Counted from the first letter of the stretch, positions 1 to 9,111 are shown. The stretch is DNA of 64,000 bases from Modicisalibacter muralis (GCF_900102945.1 NZ_FNGI01000005.1:1-64000); one strand, 5' to 3'. A program made the numbers and translations. The notes: generated from the letters alone by a model not told the origin.

Positions 1-108
1 CGTCCGCCGCTCGCCACCAGGAAGCAAGCTTCCCGTGCTGCCGCTCGACTTGCATGTGTTAGGCCTGCCGCCAGCGTTCAATCTGAGCCATGATCAAACT
101 CTTCAGTT
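1..108 (-). rRNA. rrs: 16S ribosomal RNA, 5' end only (partial)
   Basis: The reverse complement reads AACTGAAGAGTTTGATCATG and continues into the universal GGCTCAG and AACGCTGGCGGCAGGCCTAA segments, the first 100 or so bases of a gammaproteobacterial 16S rRNA. The gene runs off the left edge, so only the 5' end including helix 6 is present. The mature 5' end is placed near 108 by comparison with the E. coli 16S start and is uncertain by a base or two. Leader, boxA and promoter lie just upstream on the same strand. Confidence 0.97.
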
Positions 109-258
109 GCAATCATTGTGATCCTTGCCCTTCCGAAGAAGAAAGCGGATCAAGCTTGGCTCGAGCTCAAACGTCTCAAACTTGACGAGTCGCTTGTCTC
201 GATCGTCGGTGACTGATCACCGCATCGTCGACAAGCGCCCACATGAATTACCTGATCG

Positions 259-271
259 ATTGTTAAAGAGC
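259..271 (-). promoter_or_regulatory. rrn boxA antitermination site
   Basis: The minus strand reads GCTCTTTAACAAT, an exact match to the core of bacterial rrn boxA (TGCTCTTTAACA), which loads the Nus factors that make rRNA transcription resistant to Rho. It lies about 150 bases upstream of the 16S 5' end and 55-60 bases after the predicted transcription start, the normal place in an rrn leader. Confidence 0.9.
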
Positions 272-331
272 GTCGCAACTTGCGTCTGCGCCAGGACTAA
301 AACCCTGACTGCCTCGCTGCGAGAGAGGCGT

Positions 332-359
332 ATTCTACCGATCCGGGCCATTCTGTCAA
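332..359 (-). promoter_or_regulatory. rrn P1 promoter (sigma-70 type)
   Basis: On the minus strand a consensus -35 TTGACA (359-354) is followed after 16 bases by -10 TAGAAT (337-332). The 16-base spacer and the GC-rich bases just after the -10 (ACGCC) are typical of growth-rate and ppGpp controlled rrn P1 promoters. Transcription should begin near 325 and run through boxA into 16S. No clear AT-rich UP element is visible upstream. Confidence 0.88.
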
Positions 360-393
360 GATCGAATCGGCGGTGATGTGCTGGCGAAACCCT

Positions 394-402
394 TGTGGAT
401 AA
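394..402 (-). promoter_or_regulatory. Perfect DnaA-box match upstream of the rrn promoter
   Basis: The minus strand carries TTATCCACA, the consensus DnaA box, about 35 bases upstream of the rrn -35 element. A perfect 9-mer is expected about once per two windows of this size by chance, so a function is not established. It is recorded because of its position. Confidence 0.3.
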
Positions 403-670
403 CTCAAGCCCGGCATCGCCTGCCGAACCAAAAATCCCAACGCAATCAAGCCATTGCATCATCTTTCACCGCTGACAACGGTTGCTCGTTGCCGGCAGCG
501 GATGCGTACTCTACGGCCTGGAGGGCGCCCTGACAAGCCCTGCCGACAAAAAAGTCTAGTTCAGTAATCTCGTGCTCGCCACGATTGCTTCTGTAATTAG
601 CGAACCCAGCCCCAGAATAGCGGAGCAAGCGCCCACCCGGCCGCTCAAACATCGCAGCGCTTGGCGGGTG
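403..670. other. Spacer between prpD and the rrn promoter region, no gene seen
   Basis: This spacer of about 270 bases separates the prpD stop from the rrn control region. Short open frames here have no recognisable product and no convincing ribosome binding site. No T-tracted terminator for the prp operon was found; a 7-bp inverted repeat (CAAGCGC/GCGCTTG on the minus strand) near the prpD stop is too widely spaced to be convincing. Confidence 0.5.
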
Positions 671-2155
671 TCAGATTACGAATAAATCCATGAACTCATG
701 GACCGGTGTCGCCTCCAGGCCCTGCTGATCCTTGCACAGAGCGAAGATCTTCTGGCTGCGCCCCGTCGGGAAGCGCGTGGCCAGGTTGGTCTTGAACTTG
801 GCTTCCAGCAACGGAATACCATCCGCCCGGCGCCGACGATGGCCGACCGGATATTCGATGGCGACCTGTTCGGTCTTGCTGCCATCGTTGAAGAACACCT
901 GAACGGCATTGGCGATCGAGCGTTTGTCGGCTTCGAGGTACTCGCGGGTGTAACGCTCGTCCTCGACAATCTCCATTTTCCCGCGCAAGTCATCGATGAT
1001 CGGGTTGTTTTTATGGAAATCATCCTCGTAGTGCTCGGCGACCAGATTGCCGAAGGCCAGTGGCACGGCAGTCATGTATTGCAGGCAGTGGTCGCGGTCG
1101 GCCGGATTGGCCAGGTCGCCGACCTTGGAGATGATGCGAATCGCCGATTCATGGGTGGTGATGACGATCCTGTCGATCTCGTCGATTCGATCCTTGGCCT
1201 GCGGATGCAGTAAGACGGCGGCCTCGCAGGCGGTCTGGGAGTGGAACTCGGCGGGGAATGATATCTTGAACAGGATATTCTCCATCACGTAGGTGCCGTA
1301 GCCCTGGGAGAAGCTGAACTTGCGCTGGCTCTCATCCTTGAGCTTCTGGTCCTTGTTGGTTTTGGAGAACAGCACATCGTAGAAACCCCACTGCGGAGCC
1401 GACAGCACGCCGGGAATACCCATCTCGCCACGCAGAGCGATATCCGCCAGACGCACGCCGCGCGAGGTGGCATCACCCGCCGCCCAGGATTTGCGCGAAC
1501 CAGCGTTGGGCGCATGGCGATAGGTGCGCAGGCTCTGCCCATCGACCCAAGCGTGCGACAGCGCGGCGAGCAGTTGCTCACGATCGGCCCCCATCATCTT
1601 GGTGACGACCGCCGTGGTCGCGACCTTGACCAGCACCACATGATCGAGGCCGACGCGGTTGAAGGAGTTTTCCAACGCGATCACGCCCTGGATCTCATGC
1701 GCCATGATCATGGCTTCGAGCACGTCGCGCATGGTTAGTGGCGTCTTGCCTTCGGCGATGCGCTTTTGCGACAGGTGATCGGCAACCGCCAGAATGCCGC
1801 CCAGGTTATCGGAAGGATGACCCCATTCGGCGGCCAGCCAGGTGTCGTTGTAATCCAGCCAACGAATGATACAGCCGATATCCCAGGCAGCCTTGACAGG
1901 GTCGAGTCGAAACGATGTACCCGGCACGCGTGCGCCATGCGGCACCATGGTGCCCTCGACCAACGGGCCGAGATGCTTGGTGCATTCAGGAAAACGCAGC
2001 GCTAAAAGCCCACAACCCAGGGTATCCATCAGGCAGTTGCGCGCGGTATCCAGGGCTTCCTGGCTGTCGATGCGGTAGCCGAGCACGTAATCGGCGATGT
2101 TCTGCAGCTCGGCGTCGTAATCCGGGCGGACATTGCTTTCGACGGTTGCACTCAT
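671..2155 (-). CDS. prpD: 2-methylcitrate dehydratase PrpD
   Basis: Predicted to dehydrate 2-methylcitrate to 2-methyl-cis-aconitate in the cytosolic methylcitrate cycle. The product is 494 residues, close to the 483 of E. coli PrpD, and shows the family's N-terminal MmgE/PrpD core with the RWLDYNDTW and EWGHPSDN segments around residues 100-120. The start at 2155 is chosen because AGGAGG lies seven bases upstream; 31 further in-frame codons upstream would overrun that site. It is the last gene of the prp operon, 96 bases after prpF. The same operon also encodes AcnD and PrpF, which together perform the same step by another route. Identification by family resemblance is strong. Confidence 0.95.
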   Translation of the reverse strand: MSATVESNVRPDYDAELQNIADYVLGYRIDSQEALDTARNCLMDTLGCGLLALRFPECTKHLGPLVEGTMVPHGARVPGTSFRLDPVKAAWDIGCIIRWLDYNDTWLAAEWGHPSDNLGGILAVADHLSQKRIAEGKTPLTMRDVLEAMIMAHEIQGVIALENSFNRVGLDHVVLVKVATTAVVTKMMGADREQLLAALSHAWVDGQSLRTYRHAPNAGSRKSWAAGDATSRGVRLADIALRGEMGIPGVLSAPQWGFYDVLFSKTNKDQKLKDESQRKFSFSQGYGTYVMENILFKISFPAEFHSQTACEAAVLLHPQAKDRIDEIDRIVITTHESAIRIISKVGDLANPADRDHCLQYMTAVPLAFGNLVAEHYEDDFHKNNPIIDDLRGKMEIVEDERYTREYLEADKRSIANAVQVFFNDGSKTEQVAIEYPVGHRRRRADGIPLLEAKFKTNLATRFPTGRSQKIFALCKDQQGLEATPVHEFMDLFVI

Positions 2156-2251
2156 ATTGCTGCCTCCTCTGCTTCGCTGAATAGGCGTCCAGGCACATCC
2201 CTTACTGCCAGGAGTATCGTTGCGAGACGCCCCATCAGCCAACGTCACCGA

Positions 2252-3442
2252 CTAGAGGGCGTCACCCGGCACGCGCACCCAGCCTTCCATCAGCACCCTG
2301 GCGCTGCGACTCATGATCGCCTTGGTCGCCGTCCAGTCTCCATTGATCTGGCATGCCTCGGCACCCACGCGCAAGGTGCCGGAAGGATGGCCGAAGCACA
2401 CCGAGATGCGCTCGCCACCGCCCGCGGCCCGACTGACCAGAGTGCCCGGCACCGCTGCCGCGACACCGATGGCAACCGCAGCGGTGCCCATCATGGCGTG
2501 ATGCAATTTGCCCATGGAAAGGGCGCGCACCAGCAGATCCACGTCATCGGCGGTAACCGTCTTGCCGCTGGACGTCACATAACCGGCTGGCGGCGCCACG
2601 AAAGCCACCTTGGGCGTATGCTGGCGGCCAGCGGCTTGATCGATGTGATCGATCAGCCCCATGCGCACCGCCCCATGGGCGCGCAACAGCTCAAAGCGCG
2701 CCAGCGCCTGCAGGTCGCCATTGATCGCCTCTTGAAGCTCGCTGCCGGTGTAGCCGATATCGGCGGCGTTGACGAAGATGGTCGGAATGCCGGCGTTGAT
2801 CAGGGTCGCCTCGAGCACGCCACCCTTGGCGACACTTTCCGGCACCTCGAGATTGTCGACGACATTGCCGGTAGGAAACATCGCCCCCTCGCCGTCGGCC
2901 GGACTCATGAACTCCACCGCCACCTCGGCGGCAGGAAACGTCACGCCGTCGAGTTCGAAGTCGCCGGTTTCCTGCACCTCACCGTCGGTGATCGGCACTC
3001 GCGCCACGATGGTCTTGTCGATGTTGGCCTGCCAGATACGCACCGTGGCCACGCCGTTGTGTGGAATGCGCTCGGCAGCCACCAAACCATTGGTGATGGC
3101 GAAGGGACCCACCGCGGCAGACAGGTTGCCACAGTTGCCGCTCCAGTCGACGAAGGGCTTGTCGATAGCGACCTGTCCGAACAGATAGTCGACGTCATGG
3201 TCGGGCGACTCACTCTTCGACAGAATGACCGTCTTGCTGGTGCTCGAGGTCGCCCCGCCCATGCCGTCGATCTGCTTCTGGTAAGGGTCGGGGCTGCCGA
3301 TCACCCGCAGCAGCAATCTGTCGCGCGCCTCGCCCGGCACCCGTGCCGCTTCAGGCAGGTCGTCGAGATGAAAAAACACGCCCTTGCTGGTGCCGCCGCG
3401 CATATAGGTAGCGGGAATACGAATCTGGGGAATCTGGCTCAT
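2252..3442 (-). CDS. prpF: 2-methylaconitate cis-trans isomerase PrpF
   Basis: PrpF isomerises the 2-methyl-trans-aconitate made by AcnD to the cis form used by the following hydratase. The 396-residue protein begins MSQIPQIRIPATYMRGGTSKG, the PrpF N-terminus; the GGTSKG and SGNCGNLSAAVGPFAI motifs belong to this diaminopimelate-epimerase-like fold. The start at 3442 follows AGGAGGT and lies one base after the acnD stop, so translation of the two genes is probably coupled. A longer upstream reading would run through the acnD coding region in another frame and was rejected. The acnD-prpF pairing is the usual context for this family. Confidence 0.95.
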   Translation of the reverse strand: MSQIPQIRIPATYMRGGTSKGVFFHLDDLPEAARVPGEARDRLLLRVIGSPDPYQKQIDGMGGATSSTSKTVILSKSESPDHDVDYLFGQVAIDKPFVDWSGNCGNLSAAVGPFAITNGLVAAERIPHNGVATVRIWQANIDKTIVARVPITDGEVQETGDFELDGVTFPAAEVAVEFMSPADGEGAMFPTGNVVDNLEVPESVAKGGVLEATLINAGIPTIFVNAADIGYTGSELQEAINGDLQALARFELLRAHGAVRMGLIDHIDQAAGRQHTPKVAFVAPPAGYVTSSGKTVTADDVDLLVRALSMGKLHHAMMGTAAVAIGVAAAVPGTLVSRAAGGGERISVCFGHPSGTLRVGAEACQINGDWTATKAIMSRSARVLMEGWVRVPGDAL

Positions 3443-3443
3443 C

Positions 3444-6080
3444 TCAGGCCACCTCCTCGGCTTCCAGGAAGTCCTGGGCAAAACGCTGCAACACGCCACC
3501 CGCCGCGTAGATCGATGCCTCTTCCTGAGTATCGAGGCGACAGGTGACCGGCACTTCCTCGCGCTGACCATTCTGGCGATGGATCACCAGGGTCAACTCC
3601 GCACGGGGCGTGAACTCACCCACCACATCGTAGGTCTCGCTGCCATCGATGCCCAAGGTGAGGCGCGTGGTACCCGGCTTGAACTCCAGCGGCAGCACGC
3701 CCATGCCCACCAGATTGGTGCGGTGGATACGCTCGAAGCCCTCGGCGACGATCGCCTCGACCCCGGCCAGACGCACGCCCTTGGCCGCCCAGTCACGCGA
3801 TGAGCCCTGGCCATAATCGGCACCGGCGACGATGATCAGCGGCTGCTTGCGTTCCATGTAGGTTTCGATCGCTTCCCACATGCGCACCACCTCGCCCTGC
3901 GGCTCGAGGCGCGCCAGCGAGCCCTGGATCACCTCACCCTTCTCGTCGCGGACCATCTCGTTGAGCAGCTTCGGGTTGGCAAAGGTGGCGCGCTGGGCAG
4001 TCAGGTGATCGCCGCGGTGGGTGGCATAGGAATTGAAGTCTTCCTTCGGCAGGCCCATCTTCGCCAGATACTCTCCTGCCGCGCTGTCCGGCAGAATGGC
4101 GTTGGACGGCGACAGGTGATCGGTAGTGATGTTGTCGCCCAGCACCGCCAGCGCTCGCATGCCTCTCAGCGTGCGCTCGTTGGCCAGCGCGCCTTCCCAG
4201 TACGGTGGGCGACGGATGTAGGTACTCATCTCGCGCCAGTCGTACAGCGGGCTCTTGGCTGCCTCGCCTTTATCCAGATCGAACATGGGAATGTAGATGC
4301 GATTGAATTGCTCCGGCTTGACGCTTGCCTTGACGATGGCGTCGATCTCGTCGTCGGACGGCCAAATGTCTTTCAGCGTGATCGGATTGCCCCTCTCGTC
4401 GAGACCCAGCACATCCTGCTCGATATCGAAGCGCATGGTGCCGGCGATGGCGTAGGCTACCACCAGCGGCGGCGAAGCCAGAAACGCCTGCTTGGCGTAG
4501 GGATGGATACGCCCATCGAAGTTACGGTTACCGGACAGCACCGCCGTGGCGTATAGGTCGCGATCGATGATCTCCTGCTGAATCTTCGCGTCCAGCGCGC
4601 CTGACATGCCATTACAGGTGGTGCAGGCGTAGGCCACGATGCCGAAGCCGAGCTTTTCGAGTTCCGCCAGCAGGCCGGCCTCTTCCAGATACAGGCGAGC
4701 AACCTTGGAGCCCGGCGCAAAGGACGACTTCACCCAGGGTTTGCGGATCAGGCCCAACTCGTTGGCCTTCTTGGCCAGCAGACCGGCGGCGACCACATTG
4801 TGTGGATTGGAGGTATTGGTGCAGGAGGTGATAGCGGCGATGATCACCGCGCCGTCCGGCATCTTGCCTTCCCGCTCCTCGGCCTGGGCCTTGGCGCTGT
4901 CCTTATAAGAGCGTACGGCGATACCACGTTCGGCAAGCTCGCTGGTCGCCAGCCGTCGATGCGGGTTGGAGGGGCCGGCCATATTGCGCACCACGCTGGA
5001 CAGATCGAACTCCAGCACCCGCTCGTACTCGGCCTCGACCAGATCATCCGCCCACAGGCCGGTGTGCTTGGCATATTGCTCAACCAGCGCCACCTGCTGC
5101 GGCTCGCGTCCGGTCAGTTTCAGGTAATCCAGCGTCTGGTCGTCGATGTAGAACATGCCGGCGGAAGCGCCGAACTCCGGGGTCATGTTGGAGATGGTGG
5201 CGCGATCGCCGATGGTCAGGTCGGCCGCGCCCTCGCCGAAGAATTCCAGATACGCCGAGACCACCTTCTCCTTGCGCAGGAACTCGGTGATGGCCAGCAC
5301 GATATCGGTGGCGGTGATGCCCGGCTGACGCTTGCCGGTGAGCTTGACGCCGATGATATCCGGCAGGCGCATCATCGATGGCTGGCCCAGCATCACGGTT
5401 TCCGCCTCCAGACCGCCCACGCCAATCGCGATCACGCCCAGGCAGTCGATGTGCGGGGTGTGGCTGTCGGTGCCCACGCAGGTATCCGGAAAGGCCACGC
5501 GCTTGCCATTTTCGTCGGCACGGACCTGGATCACCGGCGACATCTTCTCCAGGTTGATCTGGTGCATGATGCCATTGCCGGCCGGGATCACGTCGACGTT
5601 CTCGAATGCGGTCTTGGTCCAGTCGATGAAATGGAAGCGATCCTCGTTGCGGCGATCCTCAATCGCACGGTTCTGCGCGAAGGCATCCTGCTCGAAGCCG
5701 GCATGCTCCACGGCCAGCGAGTGATCGACGATCAACTGGGTCGGCACCACTGGATTGACCTTGGCCGGGTCGCCACCCTTTTCAGAGATGACGTCGCGCA
5801 GCCCGGCGAGATCGACCAGCGCCGTCTGGCCGAGAATGTCGTGACAGACGACACGTGCCGGGTACCAGGGAAAATCCAGGTCGCTCCGGCGTTCGATGAG
5901 CTGCTTCAAGGAATCGCTCAGCATCGCCGGGGCGCAGCGGCGCACCAGCTGCTCGGCCAGCACGCGGGAGGTATAGGGCAGTTTGGCGTAGGCGTTGGGT
6001 TGGATGGCATCGACGGCCTCGCGGGCGTCGAAGTAGTCAAGCTCGCTGCCAGGCAGCGTCTTGCGGTATTGGGTATTCAT
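3444..6080 (-). CDS. acnD: Fe/S-dependent 2-methylcitrate dehydratase AcnD
   Basis: Aconitase-family enzyme that dehydrates 2-methylcitrate to 2-methyl-trans-aconitate and depends on PrpF to feed the cycle. The 878-residue protein shows the aconitase motifs TDSHTPHIDCLGVIAIGVGG, SCTNTSNP and ACTTCNGMSG, the last two holding the three cysteines of the 4Fe-4S cluster, and a C-terminal swivel domain with GADYGQGSSRDWAAKG. The AcnD assignment over AcnA rests on the adjacent prpF and the MNTQYRK N-terminus. That start (6080) is preferred to an ATG five codons upstream; neither has a clear Shine-Dalgarno. It is separated from prpC by about 190 bases containing a hairpin and a repeat. Confidence 0.93.
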   Translation of the reverse strand: MNTQYRKTLPGSELDYFDAREAVDAIQPNAYAKLPYTSRVLAEQLVRRCAPAMLSDSLKQLIERRSDLDFPWYPARVVCHDILGQTALVDLAGLRDVISEKGGDPAKVNPVVPTQLIVDHSLAVEHAGFEQDAFAQNRAIEDRRNEDRFHFIDWTKTAFENVDVIPAGNGIMHQINLEKMSPVIQVRADENGKRVAFPDTCVGTDSHTPHIDCLGVIAIGVGGLEAETVMLGQPSMMRLPDIIGVKLTGKRQPGITATDIVLAITEFLRKEKVVSAYLEFFGEGAADLTIGDRATISNMTPEFGASAGMFYIDDQTLDYLKLTGREPQQVALVEQYAKHTGLWADDLVEAEYERVLEFDLSSVVRNMAGPSNPHRRLATSELAERGIAVRSYKDSAKAQAEEREGKMPDGAVIIAAITSCTNTSNPHNVVAAGLLAKKANELGLIRKPWVKSSFAPGSKVARLYLEEAGLLAELEKLGFGIVAYACTTCNGMSGALDAKIQQEIIDRDLYATAVLSGNRNFDGRIHPYAKQAFLASPPLVVAYAIAGTMRFDIEQDVLGLDERGNPITLKDIWPSDDEIDAIVKASVKPEQFNRIYIPMFDLDKGEAAKSPLYDWREMSTYIRRPPYWEGALANERTLRGMRALAVLGDNITTDHLSPSNAILPDSAAGEYLAKMGLPKEDFNSYATHRGDHLTAQRATFANPKLLNEMVRDEKGEVIQGSLARLEPQGEVVRMWEAIETYMERKQPLIIVAGADYGQGSSRDWAAKGVRLAGVEAIVAEGFERIHRTNLVGMGVLPLEFKPGTTRLTLGIDGSETYDVVGEFTPRAELTLVIHRQNGQREEVPVTCRLDTQEEASIYAAGGVLQRFAQDFLEAEEVA

Positions 6081-6130
6081 GGCGGCGGGGTCCATCGCGG
6101 TATCGAAAGGATCGGGAGACAGGGTGACAG

Positions 6131-6161
6131 CGGGCGATCATGGCCACGCCATGATCGCCCG
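6131..6161. other. 13-bp perfect hairpin between prpC and acnD
   Basis: CGGGCGATCATGG (6131-6143) and its exact complement (6149-6161) flank a 5-base loop. No T-run follows on either strand, so a simple Rho-independent terminator is unlikely. Within the polycistronic prp transcript it could be a processing or stability element separating prpC from acnD; that role is inferred. Confidence 0.5.
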
Positions 6162-6179
6162 TTCAGCCAGGCAGAGAGC

Positions 6180-6221
6180 TCAGTCGCGCTGCTCGATCGG
6201 CACCCATGCCTGCTTCTCCGG
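6180..6221 (-). repeat. Non-coding copy of the prpC 3' end
   Basis: This segment matches 6273-6314, the last 13 codons and stop of prpC, at 40 of 42 positions with a constant offset of 93 bases. On the minus strand it would read PEKQAWVPIEQRD and then a stop, but it lies downstream of the real prpC stop. The only two differences change the final Arg codon to Asp. Sequence after each copy keeps partial similarity (TCTCTG...TGAACG-GCG), consistent with an old tandem duplication. Confidence 0.85.
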
Positions 6222-6272
6222 ACCGGCTTTTTATCGCGCCCAAAGACGCGCGTTCACCGGCCCAGAGACACT

Positions 6273-6314
6273 TCAGCGGCGCTGCTCGATCGGCACCCAT
6301 GCCTGCTTCTCCGG
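6273..6314 (-). repeat. Coding copy of the duplicated prpC 3' end
   Basis: The last 13 sense codons and stop of prpC (tail PEKQAWVPIEQRR) form the second copy of the repeat at 6180-6221. Identity is uninterrupted for 36 bases (6279-6314 against 6186-6221). Confidence 0.85.
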
Positions 6315-7400
6315 CCCGATATAATCGGCGTTGGGGCGGATGATGCGATTGTTCTCACGCTGCTCGAAGACATGCGCGCACCAGCCGGTCAGCCGTGAGC
6401 AAACGAAGATCGGGGTAAACAGCTTGGTCGGAATACCCATGAAATGGTAGGCGCTGGCATGGAAGAAGTCGGCATTGCAGAACAGTTTCTTCTCGCGCCA
6501 CATGACCGCCTCGACACGCTCCGAGACGGGATACAGTCGATCGTCGCCGACATCCTCGGAGAGCTTCTTTGACCATTGCTTGATGATGGCGTTACGCGGA
6601 TCGGACTCGCGGTAGATGGCGTGCCCGAAACCCATGATCTTTTCCTTGCGCTCGAGCATGCCGAGAATCTTGCGTTCGGCTTCATCGGGCGTCTGCCAGT
6701 CTTCGATCATGTCCATCGCCGCCTCGTTGGCGCCACCATGCAGCGGACCACGCAATGAGCCGATCGCGCCGGTCACGCAGCTATGAATATCCGACAACGT
6801 CGACGCACAAACCCGCGCGGTGAAGGTCGAGGCATTGAATTCGTGCTCGGCATACAGGATCAGCGAGACGTTCATCACCCTGGCGTGCAGCTCGCTCGCC
6901 GGCTCGCCATGCAGTAAGTGCAGGAAATGGCCGCCGATGGAGACGTCATCGGTTTCGGTATCGATGCGCACGCCATCGTGGGAGTAGCGGTACCAGTAAT
7001 TGATGATTGACGGGAATGCCGCCAGCATGCGATCGCTTTGTTCCTGCTGCTCGTCGAAACTCTGCTCGGTCTCGAGATTGCCGAGCACCGAGGCCCCGGT
7101 ACGCATCACGTCCATCGGATGCGCATCGGCCGGAATCAGCTCGAGGGCCTTCTTCAGCGGCTCGGGCAGGCCCCGCAGCGATTTCAGCTTGTCGATATAA
7201 GCATCGAGTTCGGCCTGGGTCGGCAATTTACCCTTGAGCAGCAGATGAGCCACTTCCTCGAATCGCGCATACTCGGCCAGGTCGTGAATGTCGTAGCCAC
7301 GATAGGTCAGGCCTGAACCGCTCTTGCCGACAGTACATAAGGCCGTGCTGCCGGCGCTCTGGCCGCGCAGGCCAGCGCCGTTGGTCGGTTGCTCTGCCAT
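6273..7400 (-). CDS. prpC: 2-methylcitrate synthase PrpC
   Basis: Condenses propionyl-CoA with oxaloacetate to 2-methylcitrate, the entry step of the cycle. The 375-residue protein has the citrate synthase catalytic landmarks: GPLHGGANE with the first active-site His near residue 233, GFGHAIYRESDPR with the second, and the ADFFHASAYHFMGIP stretch with the catalytic Asp. The short length without the N-terminal extension of GltA-type enzymes, and the prp context, support PrpC. The start follows AGGAGA. It lies 65 bases after prpB. The 3' end is duplicated downstream (6180-6221), so the terminal residue may have been altered by the event. Confidence 0.95.
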   Translation of the reverse strand: MAEQPTNGAGLRGQSAGSTALCTVGKSGSGLTYRGYDIHDLAEYARFEEVAHLLLKGKLPTQAELDAYIDKLKSLRGLPEPLKKALELIPADAHPMDVMRTGASVLGNLETEQSFDEQQEQSDRMLAAFPSIINYWYRYSHDGVRIDTETDDVSIGGHFLHLLHGEPASELHARVMNVSLILYAEHEFNASTFTARVCASTLSDIHSCVTGAIGSLRGPLHGGANEAAMDMIEDWQTPDEAERKILGMLERKEKIMGFGHAIYRESDPRNAIIKQWSKKLSEDVGDDRLYPVSERVEAVMWREKKLFCNADFFHASAYHFMGIPTKLFTPIFVCSRLTGWCAHVFEQRENNRIIRPNADYIGPEKQAWVPIEQRR

Positions 7401-7465
7401 GACATGTCTCCTGATATATGAGTTCTGATGTAACTTGCCGCTGTATTGCCGTGCGACTGGGTCGC

Positions 7466-8353
7466 TCAGTCGTCGCTCTGCGCGGCAAAAAGCGTGTCCA
7501 GCTTGCGTTCGAAATCGTGGTAGTCGAGGAAATCGTAGAGTTCGTCGCGCGTCTGCATCATTTCGACGACAGCCTTCTGGTCGCCCTTTTCGAGAATGTT
7601 GCGATAGACCGTTAGCGCCGCCGCGTTCATCGCGCGGAAAGCGGACAGCGGATACAGCACCATGCGACAGCCGACTTCCTTCAACTCTTGCTGGGTGAAC
7701 AGCGGCGTGGCGCCAAACTCGGTGATATTGGCGAGAATCGGCGCATCCACGCCCTCGCAGAACGCCCGGTAGTCATCCAGCGTGTGTACCGCTTCGGCGA
7801 AGATGGCATCGGCACCCGCCTCGACGCAGGCGTTGGCCCTGTCGATGGCGGCCTCGAGCCCTTCTTTCTGGAAGGCGTCGGTACGCGCAATCAGGTAGAA
7901 GTCCGGATCGAGCTTGGCATCCACGGCAGCCTTGATGCGATCGACCATCTCCTGCTTGGAGACGATCGATTTGTTGGGCCGGTGACCGCAGCGTTTTTGC
8001 GCCACCTGATCCTCGAGATGCACGGCCGCCACGCCAGCGCGCCCCATTTCCTTGATGGCTCGGGCGATATTGAAAGCACCGCCCCAACCGGTGTCGATAT
8101 CCACCAGCAGTGGCAAATCGGTAGCGGCGGTAATCCGCCGGGCATCCTCGACCACATCGTTCATGGTGGTCATGCCCAGATCGGGCAAGCCGAACGAGGC
8201 ATTGGCCACGCCGCCGCCGGACAGGTAGATCGCCTGGTGGCCGACCTTCTGCGCCATCAGCGCGCTATAGGCATTGATGGTGCCGACGAGGGGCAGCGGT
8301 CGGTGGGCGTCGAGCGCGGCACGAAAACGCGCGCCGGGGGTCAATCGGTTCAT
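7466..8353 (-). CDS. prpB: 2-methylisocitrate lyase PrpB
   Basis: Cleaves 2-methylisocitrate into pyruvate and succinate, the last step of the methylcitrate cycle. The 295-residue protein belongs to the PEP mutase/isocitrate lyase superfamily: DIDTGWGG (Mg-binding Asp residues, around 88-95) and KRCGHRPNK with the catalytic Cys near residue 124. The KRCGHR form of the loop is that of PrpB rather than AceA. The start ATG overlaps the stop of the upstream regulator by four bases (ATGA), implying co-transcription and coupled translation; AAGGA lies upstream within the regulator gene. Confidence 0.95.
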   Translation of the reverse strand: MNRLTPGARFRAALDAHRPLPLVGTINAYSALMAQKVGHQAIYLSGGGVANASFGLPDLGMTTMNDVVEDARRITAATDLPLLVDIDTGWGGAFNIARAIKEMGRAGVAAVHLEDQVAQKRCGHRPNKSIVSKQEMVDRIKAAVDAKLDPDFYLIARTDAFQKEGLEAAIDRANACVEAGADAIFAEAVHTLDDYRAFCEGVDAPILANITEFGATPLFTQQELKEVGCRMVLYPLSAFRAMNAAALTVYRNILEKGDQKAVVEMMQTRDELYDFLDYHDFERKLDTLFAAQSDD

Positions 8354-9081
8354 GAGGACGTCCTTTGAATAGGGGGCATGGGGACCTGCTCTGCTTCGAG
8401 CACGGCGGTATAACGCTCGGCCACGTTCTCACGCGAGGCGCTGACGTGACGACGCATCAGCAATTCAGCGAGCTCCTCATCGCCAGCCTCGATGGCATCG
8501 ACGATTCGGTGGTGCTCGACGAAGGCGCGTTGCGGGCGCGTGCCATTGGCGCTGAACTGGGTTCGATACAAACGCACCAGGTAATAGAGATCGTCGCAAA
8601 GAATCGTCATCAGCATGCGGTTGTGACTGCCGAGAACGATGCGATAATGAAAATCGAGATCGCCTTCACGCTGGTAATAGGCTTCGCCGCTTTGCAGGTC
8701 GGCCTGGCGTTCATGCAATGCCAGCACTTCGCGAATGCCCGCTATCTCTTCACTGCTCATATTGCGAGCGGCCAGACGCGCCGCCATGCTCTCCATCGCT
8801 TCGCGCACATCGAATAGCTCGAGCAGCTCCTGCATCGATAGCTTGACCACCCGCGCGCCGACATGCGGCACACGCTCGATCAATCGATGAGTCTCGAGAC
8901 GCCGCATGGCTTCACGCAACGGGCCACGCGAAATTCCATAGGTCTGCGATAACCCGGGCTCGGTGATCTTGGTGCCGGGCGCCAGCTCACCACGCACGAT
9001 GGCATCCTGAAGCTGATTGAAGACCCGCTCGGCCAGCGTGCGAACCTCGGGGAAAGCGCTCTCCTGCATCTTCGAATTCAT
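8350..9081 (-). CDS. prpR: GntR-family regulator of the prp operon (FCD subgroup)
   Basis: Probable repressor of the methylcitrate operon. An N-terminal winged helix-turn-helix ([20 protein letters not shown], then [15 protein letters not shown], about residues 15-70) is followed by an all-helical FCD effector domain with the spaced Asp/His metal ligands seen in FadR-like proteins ([25 protein letters not shown]). About 243 residues from the ATG at 9081. A TTG five codons upstream lies inside an operator palindrome and is less likely. No Shine-Dalgarno is visible at 9081, so the ATG at 9069 remains possible. It is the first gene of the operon and overlaps prpB. The symbol follows location and is unrelated to the Fis-type PrpR of E. 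coli. Confidence 0.85.
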   Translation of the reverse strand: MNSKMQESAFPEVRTLAERVFNQLQDAIVRGELAPGTKITEPGLSQTYGISRGPLREAMRRLETHRLIERVPHVGARVVKLSMQELLELFDVREAMESMAARLAARNMSSEEIAGIREVLALHERQADLQSGEAYYQREGDLDFHYRIVLGSHNRMLMTILCDDLYYLVRLYRTQFSANGTRPQRAFVEHHRIVDAIEAGDEELAELLMRRHVSASRENVAERYTAVLEAEQVPMPPIQRTSS

Positions 9082-9085
9082 GGCA

Positions 9086-9097
9086 ATTGTCGACAAT
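9086..9097. promoter_or_regulatory. Putative PrpR operator 1 (ATTGTCGACAAT)
   Basis: A perfect 12-bp palindrome starting about 8 bases after the predicted transcription start of prpR and directly before its start codon. The GT-N2-AC core suits FadR/FCD-type GntR regulators. A second copy lies at 9203-9214. Binding here would block the promoter, giving autorepression of the whole operon. The regulator assignment is inference from position. Confidence 0.65.
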
Positions 9098-9111
9098 CAA
9101 AAGGTGCATGA

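Noticed and set aside
2387-3547. Plus-strand open frame opposite prpF
   Set aside because: Antisense shadow of a gene with clear PrpF motifs; no ribosome binding site and no recognisable domain.
4800-6398. Long plus-strand open frame (about 530 codons) opposite acnD
   Set aside because: It mirrors the acnD and prpC coding frames; its product is rich in His, Arg and Gly with no family motif, as expected for an antisense shadow in G+C-rich DNA.
9082-9096. TTG start for the prp regulator
   Set aside because: The codon lies inside the operator palindrome, has no Shine-Dalgarno and is weaker than the ATG at 9081.
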